Positions 25,900 through 35,302 of a stretch of DNA of 64,000 nt are shown here, piece after piece (position 1 is the stretch's first letter; each line of letters begins with the position of its first letter). Below the pieces are notes generated by a model that searched no databases, was not told where the DNA came from, and worked only from the letters and a program-made list of their open reading frames with translations. A program made the position numbers and the translations under genes. The DNA comes from Rhizobium sp. SL42 (lineage in GTDB: Bacteria > Pseudomonadota > Alphaproteobacteria > Rhizobiales > Rhizobiaceae), in NCBI RefSeq assembly GCF_021729845.1, contig NZ_CP063398.1, positions 620,001 to 684,000 on the forward strand, written 5' to 3'.

Positions 25900-26217
25900 T
25901 CAAAGAAGAAAATCGTCGCGGCGCGGCGTGAAGTTGTCGATGAGCTCGCCCTTCTCAAGGCAGAGGCAGCCATGCTCGACGCCACCGGGAATGACAAGGC
26001 TATCGCCCGCCTTCAAGTTGAAGGCATCGCCACCCCTGAAAAACTCGAAGCTGCCGCTGGCGACATAGGTCGACTGCACATGGGGATGGCTGTGCAATTT
26101 ACCTCTGGCGCCGGCGTTAAATCGAAAGGATACGACCATGAGCTGGTCCGTCTCGGCGAGTACGCGCCGCGTGACGCCCTGATCAGGATGGAATTCGGGA
26201 AACTTGACTAAGGACAT
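25900..26217 (-). CDS. Small cupin-domain protein, KdgF-like
   Basis: This 105-residue single-domain cupin has the motif HSHPHVQSTYVASGSFEF, then the second motif LVIPGGVEHGC, giving the metal-binding histidines expected for KdgF. KdgF-type proteins promote opening of 4,5-unsaturated uronates made by pectin or alginate lyases. The start at 26217 follows CGGAGA. Together with the acid-sugar dehydratase and importer this suggests uronate or oligouronide use. General cupins share the motifs, so the assignment is tentative. Confidence 0.82.
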   Translation of the reverse strand: MSLVKFPEFHPDQGVTRRVLAETDQLMVVSFRFNAGARGKLHSHPHVQSTYVASGSFEFFRGGDAFNLKAGDSLVIPGGVEHGCLCLEKGELIDNFTPRRDDFLL

Positions 26218-26263
26218 CGTTATCTCCGTCTTAGATCGACAACGTGTCATACAGGAAATTCAA

Positions 26264-26276
26264 TCTACCTGACAAG
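26264..26276. promoter_or_regulatory. GntR/FadR-type operator, copy 3
   Basis: TCTACCTGACAAG matches the 25787-25799 site at 10 of 13 positions. It lies between the cupin start and the end of the GntR gene, where it could control the cupin gene. Confidence 0.55.
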
Positions 26277-26284
26277 CTTGGATT

Positions 26285-27025
26285 TCAACGGGCACGCTCC
26301 GCGTTCGCGAGCGGCTGGTTGCGCAAAAGCGCCTTGTAGCGCTCGAGGCTTCCTTTCAGGTGGGCACGCATATGAAGGCGAGCGGCTTCGGCATCACCTT
26401 CGATGATTGCATCGACAATATTTCCGTGCTCTTCCTGAAGATGAAGATTGTAGTCTTTGGGGCGTGAACCCGGCGCCTCTCCTTGCAGATCGCCGCGGGG
26501 AATGATCCCCGAGCGGATCAACTGCAGAAATTCCGGAAAGCGACGGTTCTGGGTCGCTTCAGCAATGGCGAGGTGCAGGCCGAAGTCGGCGTCCCGCGTC
26601 GGGAGCCCTTCTTCAAGACACTTCCCCACCTCCCGATGGGCTTCGAGAATGTCCTCAATCTGTGCCGCAGACCGCCGCAGTGCAGCCAGTGCAGCGGACT
26701 CCACCTCGAATACCGTGCGCAGCTCCAGTAGCTCGATCACCGACGAGATCCGCTGCGTCGCAACGTCATCGAAGGGGCGTGCGGCGTTCTGCTTCGGTGC
26801 GAGCGCGAAAACGCCAGCTCCCTTCTTCGCTTCGACCAAGCCGTCGGCGCGGAGGATGGCGATGGCTTCTCGCACGACCGTCCGGCTTACCGAATACTGG
26901 CGTGACAGCGTGCTTTCGCTCGGCAGCTTGTCGCCAACGCGAAAGACCCCGCTCACGAGATCCTCGCGCAATGCAGCGCTAATCATCGATGCGAGCGACT
27001 GGGCTTGCCGAGCCTCTGCTGTCAT
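26285..27025 (-). CDS. GntR-family transcriptional regulator, FadR/FCD subfamily
   Basis: This 246-residue protein has an N-terminal winged HTH (GDKLPSESTLSRQYSVSRTVVREAIAILRADGLV) and a C-terminal FCD domain. Metal-site residues are visible as D in DADFGLHLAIAEAT, and as histidines in EEHGNIVDAI and RLHMRAHL. FCD regulators usually bind sugar acids or related carboxylates and repress their catabolic genes. Four 13-bp sites in the cluster, one in its own promoter (27048-27060), point to it as the local repressor. Confidence 0.92.
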   Translation of the reverse strand: MTAEARQAQSLASMISAALREDLVSGVFRVGDKLPSESTLSRQYSVSRTVVREAIAILRADGLVEAKKGAGVFALAPKQNAARPFDDVATQRISSVIELLELRTVFEVESAALAALRRSAAQIEDILEAHREVGKCLEEGLPTRDADFGLHLAIAEATQNRRFPEFLQLIRSGIIPRGDLQGEAPGSRPKDYNLHLQEEHGNIVDAIIEGDAEAARLHMRAHLKGSLERYKALLRNQPLANAERAR

Positions 27026-27047
27026 TGTTCCACCTTCGGCCCGATTA

Positions 27048-27060
27048 CCTGTCTGGTAGG
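27048..27060. promoter_or_regulatory. GntR/FadR-type operator, copy 4 (autoregulatory)
   Basis: CCTGTCTGGTAGG is a degenerate copy of the cluster's operator, 22 bases upstream of the GntR start codon (minus strand). Confidence 0.58.
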
Positions 27061-27170
27061 TTTAGCCGTTTCAACCGCGTCTGCCAAGATATGTCTTGAT
27101 CTTCATTGCGTGAACAGCCCCGATGGCTGACCTCGCCGAAGGACTTTTCGAGAGCGCGTCGCGCGAATTG

Positions 27171-27610
27171 TGAATAGCCCCTAGATTTGTAGACGCCTTC
27201 TTTCTTAATTTTGAGGCAGGAAGAGCATCATGAGCAAATCGAATTTCAGCGAAGATTTTAAGGGCGACGCCGTGCGTCAGATCACGGAGCGAGGCTATCC
27301 GGTTGCGGAGGTTTCTCAGCGCCTCGGCGTGATCCAGCATTCCCTATATGAATGGAAGAAGAAGTTTGCCGCGTCGAACGCCAAAGGCAACGACGAGGCC
27401 GAGGAGATCAGGCGGCTGAAGGAGGAACTGGCTCGCGTCACCGAGGAGCGCGATATCTTAAAAAAAGCGGCCGCGTATTTCGCCAGGGATGCAAAGTGAA
27501 GTACGCGTTCATTGCCCTGTATTGCTTGCAGTTTTCGGTGCGGACGATGTGCCGTCTCCTGCGGGTTCACCCGAGCGGATTTTACACCTAGCTGAAGAAC
27601 CCGCCGGCTC
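27171..27610 (+). mobile_element. Left part of an IS3-family element, truncated
   Basis: The relic begins near TGAATAGCCCC at 27171, a plausible IS3-type terminal sequence. It contains a complete orfA and only about 33 codons of orfB (27496-27591, reading to VHPSGFYT before a stop). The rest of orfB with its DDE domain and the right end are missing, so the element is dead. Confidence 0.7.
27230..27499 (+). CDS. IS3-family transposase OrfA
   Basis: This 89-residue protein has an HTH (FSEDFKGDAVRQITERGYPVAEVSQRLGV) and a C-terminal leucine-zipper-like helix EEIRRLKEELARVTEERDILKKAA, diagnostic of IS3 OrfA. A good ribosome site (AGGAAGAG) precedes the ATG. The orfB reading frame begins immediately downstream but is cut short. 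Confidence 0.85.
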   Translation: MSKSNFSEDFKGDAVRQITERGYPVAEVSQRLGVIQHSLYEWKKKFAASNAKGNDEAEEIRRLKEELARVTEERDILKKAAAYFARDAK

Positions 27611-27718
27611 GACGGCGAGCGGGTTTCCCTCGGTTTCGAACATCGCCTTGAGCTTTGCGGTGATGTCGACGGCAGCGTCGCCTATCGGGGCGGGTTCGTG
27701 GGCGGAGCTTGCACCATG

Positions 27719-27887
27719 GGCTACATGAGGCGCGACACTTCCTTTTTCGATATGTGCAAAGAACTCGGGATCGAGCGCGTTTCTCTTTACAGATATGTCG
27801 TCCCCAAGGGCATACTCAGAGAGTACGGCAAGCGGGCCCGCGGCGTGGCGCGGCATTTCGCTCCCGCCCGCAAACGACCCTTTTAAC
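27719..27887 (+). pseudogene. Possible resolvase C-terminal fragment
   Basis: A short frame contains MCKELGIERVSLYRYV followed by PKGILREYGKR. It resembles the C-terminal HTH of serine recombinases in which a Leu-Tyr-Arg-Tyr-Val helix is followed by a P-x-G-x-L-R segment. The catalytic domain is absent. The match is by eye only and the fragment is surrounded by non-coding debris. Confidence 0.35.
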
Positions 27888-28684
27888 GGTGAGCGGACGT
27901 GAGGTTGATGGGTTCAGCGATGAACCGCGTCATCTATATAGCTCAAGCCCGGATTTTGAAAACTGCGGAGATTTCTTGTGGTGCATTGACAGCAAACATC
28001 CCATGTAAGCTGAGCCTCAACGGGTTGATCGACAGAGATCCGGAGCTGGTCCAGGATGCTATCGATGTAGAGCGGGATTGGTTTGCTCGGTCGGCAAGAG
28101 GTTTTTCGGCACAGGTCTTTCACCTGCATCACCCCCGCGGTTTCGCCCCTGCATATTTGCCGCTGAGCCCGTGGATTGCACGCTCGTCTATGCCCTCACT
28201 CCAAACAGCTCGCTTGACGCTGTTTTCGAGGCGCGGGCGCGCAAGATCGCAATACGCGAACTCCAATGCCTCCCGCGCACGATGCGATTGCATTAGCCGC
28301 CGACCCGCTATTGGGTATTGCGGGATGATGTGAAGCTTCACGACGGGTCAGATATCCGGTCGTGCACCACAGAACATGCGAGCGAACCAGTTCAGGCCGT
28401 AAGCACTCTGTAGCGGAGTCTGGCATCGAAGGCGCCACAAGCGGCATTCTCTACGACAGGTCGGATGTCAGGGGCTGTTTAGAACACCGACCAGACAGGC
28501 GCTTGTACGGCAGTTTGCCGGAGAACTGACCGCTCAGATCCGGCGCATTCTTCCCGATTTTTGTGCAGCCGGCTCCGAGACAATACTTCGGCGTCCAATA
28601 CGCGAAAAAATGGACAGCGAATTGGAACCAAATGGCTGCAGAGGAGTTACCAAGTGTCGCAATACCGGCATTTGGGGACATGGC
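27888..28684. other. Non-coding or decayed region upstream of the hybrid kinase
   Basis: About 800 bases contain several overlapping short frames on both strands. None has a ribosome site, a family motif or a consistent codon pattern. It probably represents mobile-element debris next to the IS3 relic, plus the kinase promoter. Confidence 0.4.
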
Positions 28685-31600
28685 GTGAATCTGGCATCAC
28701 CGAATCTACATCAGGACATCTTTATCGGTGACAGCGAGATGGCGCAGATGATGCGCCAACATAATTGGACGCAGACGTCGCTCGGCCCGCCCGAAAGCTG
28801 GCCTGAAGCGCTGAAGGTAGCCGTTCGCCTGCTGTTGACCTCGAAATTCGAGATGTGGCTCGGCTGGGGACCGGAGATCGCATTCTTCTACAACGATGCC
28901 TATCGGCCGACCTTGGGCAACAAGCATCCCAACGCGCTCGCGGTCCCGACACATGTCCTGTGGGCCGAGATCTGGGATGACATCAAGGACCGCCTCGCAA
29001 CGGTCTACGAGACCGGTCAATCGACATGGGACCGGGCCTTGCTGCTTATCCTGGAGCGAGGAGGTTATCCCGAGGAAACATACCATACCTTCTCCTACAG
29101 CCCGCTGATCGGAGACACGGGCAATGTCGAAGGCGTGTTTTGCGCCGTGACCGAGGAGACCGAGCGGGTCATCAGCGAGCGCCGCATGGTCACACTGCGC
29201 CTGCTTGCCTCCGGCCTTGCAGCTGCTGATACCAAGCGCCAAGTCCTCGATGCATCGCAGCACGCCCTGGGAGAAAATCTGCACGACCTGCCGTTCAGTG
29301 CGCTCTACCTTTTCGACGACGCGGGCAATGCGCGGCGGCAATGGATCTGCGGCGCCGAAGACGATGACGTATTGCTACCATCGGCGATCTTAATGACAGA
29401 CAGCATCTGGAACCTCGAGCAGGCGTGGGCCCAGCAGGCAGTCGAGCTCGCCGACCTGTCCGGTTTGCCTGATATGCCGTGCGGGGCATGGCAGAACGCA
29501 CCGGTTCAGGCAGCCGTCATTCCATTGATGGGGCAAGGGAGCGGGAGGGCAACCGGCGCCCTGATCAGCGGCCTTAACCCCCATCGGGTTGTGAGCGACG
29601 AGTATCTCGACTTCCTCAAGCTGATTGCCGGCCAGATCACATCTCGCCTGGCCAGCGCGGAAGCCTTCGAAACAGAGCGCCGAAGGGCGGTGGCGCTCGC
29701 CGAAGCGGCGGAGCTGCGGGATCAGGCCGCTGTCGCCCTGGAGCAGATCAACCGGCAACTTTCTTCCGAGGTCGAACTTCGCACCGCAGAGCGGGACCGC
29801 ATGCGGGCCTTGTTCCAGCAGGCCCCAAGTTTCATGTGCATCCTCAGCGGTCCGGACCATGTGTTCGAGCTGGTCAACGATGCCTATCTGCAGCTCGTGG
29901 GAAAGCACGAGCTGGTGGGGATGACTGTGAGAAACGCCCTTCCGGAAGTCGAAGGACAGGGTTTTTTCGAATTGCTGGACGGCGTGTACCAGTCTGGGAA
30001 GCCCTACATCGGGCGTAACGTGAAGGTCCATCTCCAACGGGAAGGCGCAAGCGAGCCCGACGAACGGTTCCTCAATCTCATCTATCAACCGATATTCGAT
30101 CAGACTAACCAGGTCGCAGGTATCTTCGTCGATGGATTCGACGTCACGCATCAGAGACGTGCGGAAGAGCAGTTGCACAGCCTCAATCATACGCTCGAAC
30201 AGAGGGTCGAGCAGCGCACGAACGAGCTGAGGACGGCTCTCCTCAAGCTGGAGAGGGAGACCATCGAACGCGAGACGGCCCAGCTTGCGCTGAGACAAGC
30301 CCAAAAAATGGAAGCACTCGGCAATCTGACGGGCGGTGTCGCGCACGACTTCAACAATCTTCTCCAGGTCGTGGGCGGCAATCTGCAGCTGCTTTCCAAG
30401 GATGTCGAGGGCAATGAACGGGCCGAACAACGCCTGCAGAACGCCCTGTCCGGGGTTACCCGCGGCGCGAAACTCGCGTCGCAGCTCCTGGCTTTCGGGC
30501 GACGGCAACCGCTGGAGCCAAAGGTCGTCAATGTGCGCAGGCTCATTCACAACATGGACGACATGCTGCGTCGCGCGCTCGGCGAGGAGATCGAACTGGA
30601 AACTGTCGTGTCGGGAGGATTGTGGAACACGCTGATCGATCCAAGCCAACTCGAAAACGCCATTCTCAACCTCGCGATCAATGCCCGCGATGCCATGGAT
30701 GGTCGAGGGCGACTGACGATCGAAGCGGCAAATTCGGTACTGGATGACGATTACGCCAGGATGCACGAAGACGTTCGGCCCGGCCAATATGTCATGGTTG
30801 CCGTGACCGATACCGGATCAGGGATCCCTGCCGATATCATCGAGCATGTGCTCGAACCGTTCTTCACCACCAAATCGGACGGGAAAGGCAGCGGTCTTGG
30901 GCTCTCCATGGTCTACGGTTTTCTCAAACAGTCGGGTGGCCATCTCAAGATCTACAGCGAGCCAGGGCATGGCACGACGATGAGACTTTACATGCCGCGC
31001 ACCATGCAGGTCGAGGACAGCCTGACTGACCTCAATTCCCATCCGGTCAAAGGTGGCAGCGAGACGGTTCTGGTCGTCGAGGACGACGACGGTGTTCGCG
31101 ACACATCGGTCGCGCTCCTGGCCGATCTCGGATATCGCGTGTTGAAGGCACAGGATGCGCAGTCCGCCTTCGCGATCGTCAATAGCGGCGTGCATGTCGA
31201 CCTGCTGTTCACCGACGTGGTGATGCCGGGACCGATGCGCAGCACGGAGCTAGCCCGGAAAGCCAAGGCGCTCTTCCCGCACATGGCGATCCTCTTCACC
31301 TCCGGCTATACCGAAAATTCGATCGTGCACGGGGGCAAGCTGGACGCCGGAGTAGAGCTGCTGTCGAAGCCTTACACGCGTGAAGCGCTGGCGCGCAAAG
31401 TCCGACATGTGCTGGGCAATGCACAGCAGCATCGCATCGCGGTGGAGCGCCTGGAGCGACACGAACAGGTGCAAACGACTATGCCTTCCCCGCGATCACC
31501 CGAGCCGACCGGCTCACTGACTGGGACCACTTGCATTCTCGTGGTGGAAGACGAACCGCTGATCCTGATGTCGAATGTCGACATGGTGGAGGAGCTCGGT

Positions 31601-31879
31601 CACGAGGTCGAAGACGCGAAATCGGCCGAAGACGCGCTGAAGATCCTGGATGACAGGCATATCGACATCCTGCTGACCGATGTTGGCCTTCCTGGAATGA
31701 GCGGCATGGATCTGGCCCGCATCGTTCGCGAGCGCTGGCCGAGCGTGAAAATCATCTTCGCCAGCGGCGACAATGCGGCCAAGTCGACATCCGGCATCGA
31801 GGATGCCTTGCAGCTCTCCAAGCCCTTCACCCTGGATGCGCTCAAAACCGTCTTGATGGAGGCAAAGGAAGCGCGCTGA
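28685..31879 (+). CDS. Hybrid sensor histidine kinase with PAS, GAF and two receiver domains
   Basis: The protein has about 1064 residues from a GTG at 28685 with GGGGA seven bases upstream; an ATG at 28610 is an alternative. Order: N-terminal PAS-like domain (LGPPESWPEAL, FFYNDAYRPTLG), GAF-like domain, coiled coil, second PAS (about 375-495), and the dimerisation helix with phospho-accepting His554 in GGVAHDFNNLL. Then come the HATPase domain (N box NLAINARDAM, GSGLGLSMV) and two receivers with phospho-acceptors D844 and D999. No membrane segment is seen, so it is a cytoplasmic sensor. The second receiver is likely the output for phosphotransfer. No partner response regulator is adjacent. 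Confidence 0.92.
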   Translation: MNLASPNLHQDIFIGDSEMAQMMRQHNWTQTSLGPPESWPEALKVAVRLLLTSKFEMWLGWGPEIAFFYNDAYRPTLGNKHPNALAVPTHVLWAEIWDDIKDRLATVYETGQSTWDRALLLILERGGYPEETYHTFSYSPLIGDTGNVEGVFCAVTEETERVISERRMVTLRLLASGLAAADTKRQVLDASQHALGENLHDLPFSALYLFDDAGNARRQWICGAEDDDVLLPSAILMTDSIWNLEQAWAQQAVELADLSGLPDMPCGAWQNAPVQAAVIPLMGQGSGRATGALISGLNPHRVVSDEYLDFLKLIAGQITSRLASAEAFETERRRAVALAEAAELRDQAAVALEQINRQLSSEVELRTAERDRMRALFQQAPSFMCILSGPDHVFELVNDAYLQLVGKHELVGMTVRNALPEVEGQGFFELLDGVYQSGKPYIGRNVKVHLQREGASEPDERFLNLIYQPIFDQTNQVAGIFVDGFDVTHQRRAEEQLHSLNHTLEQRVEQRTNELRTALLKLERETIERETAQLALRQAQKMEALGNLTGGVAHDFNNLLQVVGGNLQLLSKDVEGNERAEQRLQNALSGVTRGAKLASQLLAFGRRQPLEPKVVNVRRLIHNMDDMLRRALGEEIELETVVSGGLWNTLIDPSQLENAILNLAINARDAMDGRGRLTIEAANSVLDDDYARMHEDVRPGQYVMVAVTDTGSGIPADIIEHVLEPFFTTKSDGKGSGLGLSMVYGFLKQSGGHLKIYSEPGHGTTMRLYMPRTMQVEDSLTDLNSHPVKGGSETVLVVEDDDGVRDTSVALLADLGYRVLKAQDAQSAFAIVNSGVHVDLLFTDVVMPGPMRSTELARKAKALFPHMAILFTSGYTENSIVHGGKLDAGVELLSKPYTREALARKVRHVLGNAQQHRIAVERLERHEQVQTTMPSPRSPEPTGSLTGTTCILVVEDEPLILMSNVDMVEELGHEVEDAKSAEDALKILDDRHIDILLTDVGLPGMSGMDLARIVRERWPSVKIIFASGDNAAKSTSGIEDALQLSKPFTLDALKTVLMEAKEAR

Positions 31880-32186
31880 GGCCCTCCATGCCGCCGCCTC
31901 ATCCGCGACACACCGACGGGATTCGCGGCAGACCAGACGGCGGCGCTTCGCCCGGATGCTGATCCTCCCGGCGTTCCCAGATCTCGGACGACATGCACGA
32001 GCCACTCCAGATCCGTTGGCTTGCCGAGGTTGAAAACTCAATAGATGGCGTGGTTGCCACCCTACCGACCCGGCACATTCTGACAGAGGATGGATGGATT
32101 AAAACTCAACGGGCTGAACTGATGGGGTGGATGCCCCTCAGTTCACCAATGTGCTTCATGACTACATTTTGACCAGACCGAAACAC
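31880..32186. other. Intergenic region between convergent kinase and GGDEF genes
   Basis: No gene is seen. An imperfect hairpin at 32115-32145 could end transcription from either side. Confidence 0.45.
32115..32145. terminator. Putative bidirectional terminator hairpin
   Basis: TGAACTGA-T-GGGG (32115-32127) pairs with CCCCTCAGTTCA (32134-32145), a 12-bp stem with one bulged T and a six-base loop, between convergent genes. Confidence 0.5.
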
Positions 32187-32813
32187 TTATTGTCCAAAGC
32201 CGCTCCGTACATGCTGGGGCGCTTTGACATGTAACTCTACACGATCTCGACCACGAGCCTTTGAAAGATATAGCGCTTGATCGGCCCGGTCACGACACGC
32301 CTTCAGATCTCCAACACCTTCCCAAAGCGCGACGCCAATGCTCACGCTCGGCCTTATTGTCGAAGCCGAAAATGAAAATGCTAGAGCCTTGACCGCCCGA
32401 CGAACCTTATCGGCCTTGGCGAACACCGTCTCCTCTGTCTGGTTGCTCAAAAACAGCCCGAACTCCTCTCCTCCTAGACGGCCAAGCGAGGTTTCTTTTC
32501 CGGCAGCGGCGGCAATGGCTTGAGCGACGCCGACGAGTACGGCATCTCCAGTTTCATGGCCGTAACGGTCGTTGACGCTCTTGAAGTGATCGATATCGAT
32601 CATGACGAAGGCGTCGCCTTGCCTCGGCGCCGCTGGGAGCGATGCAAAGAAGCGCTGCCGGTTTGGTATTCCTGTGAGAGAATCCGTGTTTGCCAGGTGT
32701 CTCAACCGCGCTTCGGCCCGCTCCTGGACCAGGACGAGCACGAACAACGCCAAGGAGAAATGACAAATGATCAACAGGAAGAAGGCGTAGCGCGGTGCGA
32801 TCAGGCCATAGTG
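32187..32813 (-). pseudogene. GGDEF-domain diguanylate cyclase, N-terminus removed by IS21 element
   Basis: The remaining 208 codons start inside a last transmembrane helix (FFLLIICHFSLALFVLVLV). They continue with a full GGDEF domain: DSLTGIPNRQRFF, MIDIDHFKSVNDRYGH and the active-site GGEEF. The reading frame enters the IS21 end exactly at 32814, so the upstream sensor or membrane part is lost. The frame stays open into the element to 33083, giving a hypothetical chimera without a clear promoter. The missing N-terminal part is not found on the other side of the element. Confidence 0.85.
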
Positions 32814-32925
32814 TGTTGGTTTCCACGCAGAACTGAGCCGGTTAGGCGCATAATTTCCATTGAGAATTGAGCCATGTGAACCTTCCCCCAACGCGGTGAG
32901 CGACGGGGGCAACGGAGTGATCCAC

Positions 32926-34446
32926 ATGGGACTTTTAAACATCATCCGTCGGATGAAGCTGCGCGAGAAGCAGTCGATCCGCGAGATCAGTCGGCATACC
33001 GGTTTGTCGCGTAACACGATCGCGAAGTATTTGAACGCTGGTACGATCGAGCCGACGTTCACGGGACCGGAACGACTGAGCAAGTTTGATCCCTATGCCG
33101 ACAAACTTGCTGGCTGGCTGAAGACCGAGGCCGGGAGGTCGCGCAAGCAGCGCCGAACGCTGAAGCAGCTTCATGCCGATCTGGTGGTTCTCGGCTTTAC
33201 CGGCTCCTATGGTCGGGTCGCCGCCTTTGCCCGTGAGTGGCGGGTTGAGCAGCAGACGACTGGCCGCGGCATATTCGTTCCTCTGTCTTTCCGCCCAGGC
33301 GAAGCATTCCAGTTCGATTGGAGTGAAGACTATGCCGTGATCGGCGGCGAGCGCACGAAGCTACAGGTCGCTCACATCAAGCTGTCGCACAGCCGCGCCT
33401 TTCTGGTCAGGGCCTATCTGCTCCAGACGCATGAGATGCTCTTCGATGCCCACTGGCACGGCTTCCGGGCGTTTGGCGGCGTACCTGGTCGCGGCATCTA
33501 CGACAACATGAAAACGGCGGTCGATCGTGTCGGCCGCGGCAAGGAACGGCAGGTCAACATCCGTTTCCTCGCGATGACGAACCACTACGTCTTTGCGCCT
33601 GAGTTCTGCAATCCCGCCGCCGGCTGGGAGAAGGGGCAGGTCGAGAAGAACGTCCAAGATGCCCGACCGCGGCTGTGGCAACAGATGCCAGACTTTCCGG
33701 ATCTGGCGGCATTGAATACCTGGCTGGAACAGCATTGCCAGGACCTGTGGCGCGACACAGCGCACGGCACCTTGCCCGGCACGATCGCGGACGTCTGGTC
33801 CGCAGAACAACCAGCATTGATGCCGCTCCCCGCTGCATTTGACGGCTTCGTCGAGCAGAGCAAGCGCGTCTCGCCGACATGCCTGATTACCTTTGAGCGG
33901 AATCGCTACAGCGTGCCTGCATCGTTTGCGAACCGGCCCGTCAGCCTGCGGATATATCCCGAAAGACTGGTGGTTGCGGCTGAGGGCAATGTCCTATGCG
34001 AGCATGAGCGGATCATTGAGCGCAGCCACGACAAGCCGCCGCGAACGATTTACGACTGGCGACATTACCTTGCCGTCATCCAGCGCAAACCCGGTGCCCT
34101 GCGCAATGGTGCACCCTTCCTGGAATTACCGCTGGCCTTCAGACAGTTGCAAGATCAGATGCTTCGCCGCCCCGGCGGTGATCGTGAGATGGCCGATATC
34201 CTTGCGCTTGTCCTTCATCACGACGAACAGGTCGTCCTCAGGGCTGTGGAACTGGCCTTGGATGCGGGGGTGGCGACCAAGACGCATGTGCTGAACCTGC
34301 TGCATCGGCTGATCGACGGCAAGACAATCGATGGTCCCGACATCGATACGCCACAGGCTCTGATCTTGCTGCGTGAACCCAAAGCAAATGTCGAACGCTA
34401 TGATGACCTACGCGCCCGGATCGCAGGAGGCCGCCATGCGTCATGA
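32926..34446 (+). CDS. istA: IS21-family transposase IstA
   Basis: This 506-residue transposase starts at the ATG at 32926 with GGAG upstream. It has an N-terminal HTH ([20 protein letters not shown]) and an integrase-type DDE core ([12 protein letters not shown], then [10 protein letters not shown], then [14 protein letters not shown]). The C-terminal beta-barrel contains [10 protein letters not shown]. It overlaps istB by 11 bases. It appears intact. Confidence 0.93.
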   Translation: MGLLNIIRRMKLREKQSIREISRHTGLSRNTIAKYLNAGTIEPTFTGPERLSKFDPYADKLAGWLKTEAGRSRKQRRTLKQLHADLVVLGFTGSYGRVAAFAREWRVEQQTTGRGIFVPLSFRPGEAFQFDWSEDYAVIGGERTKLQVAHIKLSHSRAFLVRAYLLQTHEMLFDAHWHGFRAFGGVPGRGIYDNMKTAVDRVGRGKERQVNIRFLAMTNHYVFAPEFCNPAAGWEKGQVEKNVQDARPRLWQQMPDFPDLAALNTWLEQHCQDLWRDTAHGTLPGTIADVWSAEQPALMPLPAAFDGFVEQSKRVSPTCLITFERNRYSVPASFANRPVSLRIYPERLVVAAEGNVLCEHERIIERSHDKPPRTIYDWRHYLAVIQRKPGALRNGAPFLELPLAFRQLQDQMLRRPGGDREMADILALVLHHDEQVVLRAVELALDAGVATKTHVLNLLHRLIDGKTIDGPDIDTPQALILLREPKANVERYDDLRARIAGGRHAS

Positions 34447-35230
34447 CCCCGCAAGTGCTGCCGTCGTCATCATGCTGCGGAGCCTGAAGATGTATGGCAT
34501 GGCCCAAGCCGTCACCGACCTGATCGAGCAAGGCGCTCCCGCCTTTGATGCGGCCGTGCCAATCCTGTCCCAGTTGCTGAAGGCCGAGATGGCCGAGCGC
34601 GAGGTCCGCTCCATCGCCTATCATATGAAGGCTGCCCGCTTCCCGGCCTACAAAGACATCTCCGGCTTCGACTTCGCCGCCAGCGAGATCAACGAGGCCA
34701 CCGTGCGCCAATTGCACCGATGCGAGTTCATGGATGGGGCGCAGAACGTTGTCCTTATCGGTGGCCCTGGCACTGGCAAAACGCATGTCGCGACCGCTCT
34801 TGGAATCCAGGCCATCGAGCATCATCGCCGAAAGGTCCGCTTCTTCTCGACCATCGAATTGGTCAACGCGCTCGAGCAGGAGAAGGCCAAAGGCAAGGCA
34901 GGCCAGATCGCCGAGACACTGGTTCGCCTCGATCTGCTTATCCTCGATGAGCTCGGATACCTTCCGTTCAGTGCCTCAGGCGGTGCACTGCTGTTCCATT
35001 TGCTGAGCAAGCTTTATGAGCGCACCAGCGTCATCATCACCACCAACCTCAGCTTCAGCGAATGGGCAACGGTCTTCGGCGACGCCAAGATGACGACAGC
35101 TCTGCTGGACCGCCTCACCCACCGTTGCCACATCCTGGAAACCGGGAACGACAGCTTCCGCTTCAAAGCCAGCTCGGCCGCAGCAGCGCAAAAGAGAGGA
35201 GAAAAGACCAACCCATTGACCAAAGCCTGA
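34436..35230 (+). CDS. istB: IS21-family helper ATPase IstB
   Basis: This 264-residue AAA+ protein has Walker [15 protein letters not shown], Walker [13 protein letters not shown] and sensor-1 [12 protein letters not shown]. The length is normal for IstB. It regulates IstA assembly and target choice. Translation is probably coupled to istA. Confidence 0.93.
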   Translation: MRHDPASAAVVIMLRSLKMYGMAQAVTDLIEQGAPAFDAAVPILSQLLKAEMAEREVRSIAYHMKAARFPAYKDISGFDFAASEINEATVRQLHRCEFMDGAQNVVLIGGPGTGKTHVATALGIQAIEHHRRKVRFFSTIELVNALEQEKAKGKAGQIAETLVRLDLLILDELGYLPFSASGGALLFHLLSKLYERTSVIITTNLSFSEWATVFGDAKMTTALLDRLTHRCHILETGNDSFRFKASSAAAAQKRGEKTNPLTKA

Positions 35231-35302
35231 TCAGAAAACCATAATCAGAGGTGGCTCACTTCTCGGTGGAAAAACCGGCTCAGTTCCGCGTGGAAACCAA
35301 CA

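Larger units (their letters stand above)
32814..35302 (+). mobile_element. IS21-family insertion sequence, apparently complete
   Basis: The ends are near-perfect inverted repeats: TGTTGGTTTCCACGCAGAAC starts at 32814, and its counterpart ends at 35302 with TGGAAACCAACA. They match at 27 of 28 positions. A second shorter inverted repeat lies just inside each end (near 32852-32872 and 35252-35272), as is usual for IS21 multiple transposase sites. The element carries istA and istB. Flanks do not show a clear target duplication. Confidence 0.88.

Noticed and set aside
27899..28333. Plus-strand frame of 144 codons upstream of the kinase
   Set aside because: No ribosome site, no domain, and codon use unlike the neighbours; probably debris.
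29390..30787. Minus-strand open frame of 465 codons
   Set aside because: It is antisense to the hybrid histidine kinase, whose domains are unmistakable.
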